NCBI GenBank assembly: GCA_964019425.1
Contig: OZ025807.1
Coordinates: forward strand, 802,823 to 866,822
Source of the DNA: Flectonema sp. DT1601
Lineage: Eukaryota > Euglenozoa > Diplonemea > Diplonemida > Diplonemidae
Direction: 5' to 3'
Length of the DNA: 64,000 nt
Shown here in pieces: positions 62,201-64,000 of this stretch. The notes beneath the pieces are model-generated. The model had not been told where the DNA came from and did no database searches. It saw only the letters and a list, made by a program, of their open reading frames with translations. Position numbers and translations under genes: made by a program. The first letter of the stretch is position 1, and each line of letters begins with the position of its first letter.

Positions 62201-64000
62201 TTTGACTTCTTCTTATTCAGTTCCGTGTACTCCAATTGATGATGCGTTAGCTCCTTGGATTCAGGAATTATCTCTTGACTCGGACTCGTATCGCCAACCA
62301 CATGAGTTTTGGGTGTCTCTGATTGATAATGTTAATGATGGTGCTAAGTTAGTTCAATTGTTAGTTCGTAAAAACTTACCAACTGCACAACCCCATCTGG
62401 GAGGTGAAGTCATCAACAGAACTCTCCGAGCAATATTCACAGCAATGTTGTGTCACCTCGGAGTCTGTCCGCGTAGATTACAAAAACTTGTTGCTGCAGA
62501 AGAAGACCAACTGCCCAGACTCACTATCAGACTTTGGCGTCGCGTAGAAGAGTTACGTCACTGGTTATTGGAAATACGACAGAAGTCAAGAACCAGAGAA
62601 AGCAATAAATCAGTTGTTCAACTTCACAGCGATTCTCAGAACGTTATCGGGTCAGGTGATGTTACTGATACCAATAGCCCAACAGTACTTCCTGAACAGC
62701 ATCTTAATTGTGTTCAGTTTACAGATCCAATTGAAGAAGCTTTTGGTAGGGCATGGCTACTATTGAGTCATCCTCCTCCTCAAGAGATAACAACATCACT
62801 GAGACAAGCTGGACAAGCTGAAGGGAATCCGTTACTAGCTACTGCGTCTCTTGCTGATTTGATGAGAGCTGACAGTACCACTGATATGAATAGAAGAATG
62901 TCGAGCACCTGGAAACGAACAATGGGATCATTTGCTGTGACCAGACTACGTAGAATGATGAGGAAATCACGAAATGCTACTCAAGCTGGCGCTACACCAG
63001 AACGTCGAGAGGCATCTCTGCTGCAGCTAATCCAAGATGAGAGAATTACTCTTTCTCTGTTTAATGATTTCGTGTCGAAGAGGAAATTATTAGCAAGGAG
63101 ACGGCTATCAGCTCTCAGCTGCTTTGAAAAACTTATCTTTGAATATTCTTCTACAGCACCTGGAGCACTCAACAGTACTAATTCTGGTCTTGTAAAAGCT
63201 TTTATTAAAAGTATAAAAGGGTTTCACTACCTTGATAATCTGGCATCTTGTGGAAGAGAAATTGAAGCAGCGATTCAAAGTAACGTCTACTCCATAGTAG
63301 CGAGGCTTGCTCAAAGGCTTAGTAACGATATTAATACTCAAGAGGGTGTCAATACTGCTGATGAACAAATGCTTGGAAGAGTTGAACTATTTCTCGATTT
63401 AATGTCTTGTTCCTGGAGGGGTGCTGACTATGGTTTTGTTCTAAGATTAGATGTGGTATCTTCACTGAGGCAATTATTCTCAAGGAGAGGTCTAACAAAT
63501 CAACCTTTGGATACTAAACACGTATTAGCACTTCGTCACAAGTCTTGGCAAGTTCTACAATTACTTGCTTTACGAGCAGCAACAGAAACAGCTTCTTCTG
63601 GATCTGGTCCAGTCGCATCACCGAATATGTTCTCATTTGGTGACGCAGCTTTACCAACACAAGTTCATCATCCAAACACTGGAGGTACTACAGAGTCACC
63701 AGTTATGACGGGAGGGTTACGAAGATCTGATGACCCTACTTCTCCTGGATTAACAATGAATAATGGAAGGAAGGAAGATTCTACTTCGCCTCCAGTTATC
63801 CCGACGGATTCTGCGAGACAAAAACGAACTCTTGACGGCAATCACGACGACTCTGAGAATGAAGCCGAGACTGACGAGTGTATTCAAATATCATTCCTCC
63901 GCCGTGTCATGACTGTTGCATCTGAAGAACTCCAATCACATAGTGATGACCTGTCACTCCTTCACTCTGATTACTGTGAGGGCAAAAGGAAACTCTCCGC
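56217..64000 (+). CDS. Giant LRR / LamG-like / CUB-like protein, 3' end missing
   Basis: The frame opens at ATG 56217 and runs to the window edge with no stop: at least 2,594 codons and no intron. It begins MEADSIDESPTTGH and is disordered to about residue 100. Ribonuclease-inhibitor-type leucine-rich repeats follow at about 125-235 (YEIDLSSNVIG, KKLCLRGNSLD, QKLDLSQNRIG). After an acidic region comes a concanavalin/LamG-like domain at about 1035-1190 (LTIELWAKIDLG, NWCHFALSYKN, LDLRFWKTARTL). Near 1865-1960 a CUB-like segment begins with VHKVCIPGASSLQLLFD and ends GFRIIISGVVRVH, a type I know from large ubiquitin-ligase-related proteins such as ZZEF1 and HECTD4. A C-terminal HECT domain would therefore be plausible but lies outside the window. 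Confidence 0.85.
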   Translation, partial: MEADSIDESPTTGHNDDGQHETTNCDDSTVTYQNNNSNNIVKNDKSKESLTWNKPKQSSVKHKETPKRTLSVATDKNIKENSTVTFGEYIGSGKALREIYAESCRRSVCKKNSGLYETLSATPGDYDSLYEIDLSSNVIGCRGVVALLQVVAVCRSLKKLCLRGNSLDHRCVLHIIDVAKTHKSLQKLDLSQNRIGTCGKAVYELLRINSRITDVTLDNTYIDAYMLKKISERLAANRQAASLKDPPPEQPVTSIDRDKEKDNERERDKEHSPVTKVQIEKKIALLEVTSTAVPIVASEVDLTKDGTECDDSLLKDDETQQQNEPSLPSTQSLADEVFPDAWWESAVPIESGEILQPAPQLDGSSTDILDWGRFPLSALYSESQYDNYVPVAAKLLQLATASADIGVKPCWGSSSMTMECNESLLINNRELSSHSTSSEGMSVLDYSDATSLHESIKSLDDDRSIHTSEVSDDELSEAQGQLPPLQWSEDIVDDINNLVDDESLETENTTSDLNNHQFVGVTADEVLSLPPQQLESQIAKAVLKLSSDKAGLAACYEGLHEKRLAILNLIFSAAVPKVLRAPTTTQYVYRLPGVGSSGGDNQFQRPVRGSQGLRTESERMSMLYSLLDHAATSVSNGLTESMSTAVLQSLQGLPPFSLSNLPSSILAGNGGAITPSQYLPPDLVCSIYAFLSTSVGALQGGTAKSTSSATLKDVSCGLVQLAIARAMLRDVLSAVTALAGLPEKTDLSCLYQACSSLESITPKPIGLLLPVVNIKSNWSAINCFPPELPSGQHLQGVTTVSENIVIGAVENVLLVLHREHDITTGNCIQVPYKVISATRSDASVFDVTFIPQHNTLLVSVGSSQSTSIEEGSNLSFVAYKLLSESVGDSSCLLEHVGSFNCTVPLSVVYGMLPIDSCDSNILSFSVIGENPKTRHLRVAKCRTTADILNSKCEKCDVDVTLLDSQPPTPSQRPLLESKVMKLSGSDYGIQLGSKSGRYSLSVEGIRDTDSQPFGNIQNMSIHSASSSGTSQSSQLTIELWAKIDLGAHPIPLLAMSSYTSEILLSVTPTDCGVEIRGGYVLGRGPGASVEVRSSLLQNWCHFALSYKNHCWYLYINGELHAASPPCTTIPKMTDKQLCVGAGMRGCLLDLRFWKTARTLTELQRDMHTVLQGNESDLAMYFPFTEGDGQVVADVVSWSRASCANTPKAISALWHSDEPILGISLSQEHPIEWLSGVTTPLQGSVQSASVIFPGAILPSESFFNNNIRIETAAPPAGSSPSATPLTTSGPGGLTQVFGTVLNTFAIGVVMPDTSTTFGELAQIANTRMAATTGLVAQHHIIIELSLLSAGDNTVFVSSHWPGCQKQQPESNQLNASKHSLGGGCKNLLSQGSCLLTYLPSGSLLALGSSSTLLISTGSPKTLLCPWPDDELIIDTDDVDPLDLQKDLISIPSVDQLTTLQPSDVITILMSSVISFVNNCVACDGLCFSIPMVTDISRNTFLLLASMPLTKNLSKYAERIIRFTWFRLAALNLTIMLRANVSAETVGVTGDQQCVLRRLVKSAEVVLSDQSSPQIVKLSAMTLLVAYVPITQPSVLKQINSVVNQVTDLLSNKKPTGAATIYLLASLKQLSENDDCLGASIRDAYQREFNSGKSKPSDAELPTIAMFLSYGRILLATVGSRKVISLAIRRAACKAIQSIQWAISALAVALQRCGVNRDLTSLTSPTELSGLDLSAEASNGGSPIQRQQRDPSIGDEGLFFMKKVLFPFLRDLFSAAVTDLRAITSGEMTKEESSPSILTDAFPSFVSSLPLLNGYSEEFLKGLKPLLPLFTEAAEKTSVKQSEERLINGSAAQQRTSTVQRVLQAISTQGEAVQVHKVCIPGASSLQLLFDDTWYLNGESLVAYLPGRDPELEGEPFGCGRSWPDGPVIFSGTDTIVFQFDPSRGSFESGIRHSHRSIKRGFRIIISGVVRVHFPSVDWLHDVILSMVYTTARLCHSLTSSYSVPCTPIDDALAPWIQELSLDSDSYRQPHEFWVSLIDNVNDGAKLVQLLVRKNLPTAQPHLGGEVINRTLRAIFTAMLCHLGVCPRRLQKLVAAEEDQLPRLTIRLWRRVEELRHWLLEIRQKSRTRESNKSVVQLHSDSQNVIGSGDVTDTNSPTVLPEQHLNCVQFTDPIEEAFGRAWLLLSHPPPQEITTSLRQAGQAEGNPLLATASLADLMRADSTTDMNRRMSSTWKRTMGSFAVTRLRRMMRKSRNATQAGATPERREASLLQLIQDERITLSLFNDFVSKRKLLARRRLSALSCFEKLIFEYSSTAPGALNSTNSGLVKAFIKSIKGFHYLDNLASCGREIEAAIQSNVYSIVARLAQRLSNDINTQEGVNTADEQMLGRVELFLDLMSCSWRGADYGFVLRLDVVSSLRQLFSRRGLTNQPLDTKHVLALRHKSWQVLQLLALRAATETASSGSGPVASPNMFSFGDAALPTQVHHPNTGGTTESPVMTGGLRRSDDPTSPGLTMNNGRKEDSTSPPVIPTDSARQKRTLDGNHDDSENEAETDECIQISFLRRVMTVASEELQSHSDDLSLLHSDYCEGKRKLS

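Overview
The window reads as nuclear DNA of a flagellated protist. Evidence: about nine short spliceosomal introns (59-93 nt, GT..AG); long intergenic stretches crowded with poly-A and poly-T runs; proteins of eukaryotic mRNA cap binding, vesicle traffic and motile flagella (SPAG6/PF16, a dynactin p50-like protein, an EF-hand/coiled-coil protein); and use of TAA, TAG and TGA as stops, i.e. the standard code, with one TGA that must be read as selenocysteine.

Every supportable gene (21) lies on the + strand. Most start codons sit 10-110 nt downstream of a pyrimidine tract ending in AG. This, plus PDZ repeats of a style I associate with kinetoplastid proteins, suggests a euglenozoan (perhaps diplonemid-like) with unidirectional gene clusters and spliced-leader trans-splicing. 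The taxonomic guess is inference; a stramenopile cannot be excluded, because the GH28 enzyme has the style seen there.

Layout. 1-5.6 kb: 3' part of a four-exon GH28 pectinase-like gene, a Sec-containing selenophosphate synthetase, and a three-exon type II membrane protein that may be a glycosyltransferase. 6.6-11.1 kb: tandem array of three nearly identical genes for an unrecognised cysteine-rich protein. 11.1-13.1 kb: eIF4E-like domain with a long low-complexity tail. 13.1-22.0 kb: almost 9 kb without a gene, holding a minisatellite, dispersed short repeats and hairpins. 22.0-27.6 kb: two tandem NEK-like kinase genes homogenised in the middle. 28.3-38.3 kb: a membrane PDZ protein, a tRNA-like MITE, an EF-hand/coiled-coil protein, a small mitochondrial-looking protein, the ZMAT2/Snu23 splicing factor and a four-PDZ protein. 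39.2-43.4 kb: cobalamin-independent methionine synthase and a double-PX protein. 43.4-46.4 kb: gene-free, with a second MITE-like element. 46.4-53.3 kb: dynactin p50-like, SMYD-like methyltransferase, SPAG6, and a sarcosine/dimethylglycine dehydrogenase-like flavoprotein. 53.3-56.2 kb: gene-free, with recurring hairpins. 56.2 kb to the end: 5' part of a giant uninterrupted gene (LRR, LamG-like fold, CUB-like region).

Functionally, methionine synthase, the one-carbon flavoprotein and SelD touch one-carbon, sulfur and selenium metabolism, while SPAG6, the dynactin-like protein, the kinases and the EF-hand protein point to cytoskeleton and flagellum. I see no operon-like functional grouping beyond the tandem duplications. 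The best candidates for something undescribed are the mosaic three-gene array, the conserved element shared between 18.7 and 44.5 kb, and the covarying hairpins at 53.6-54.2 kb.
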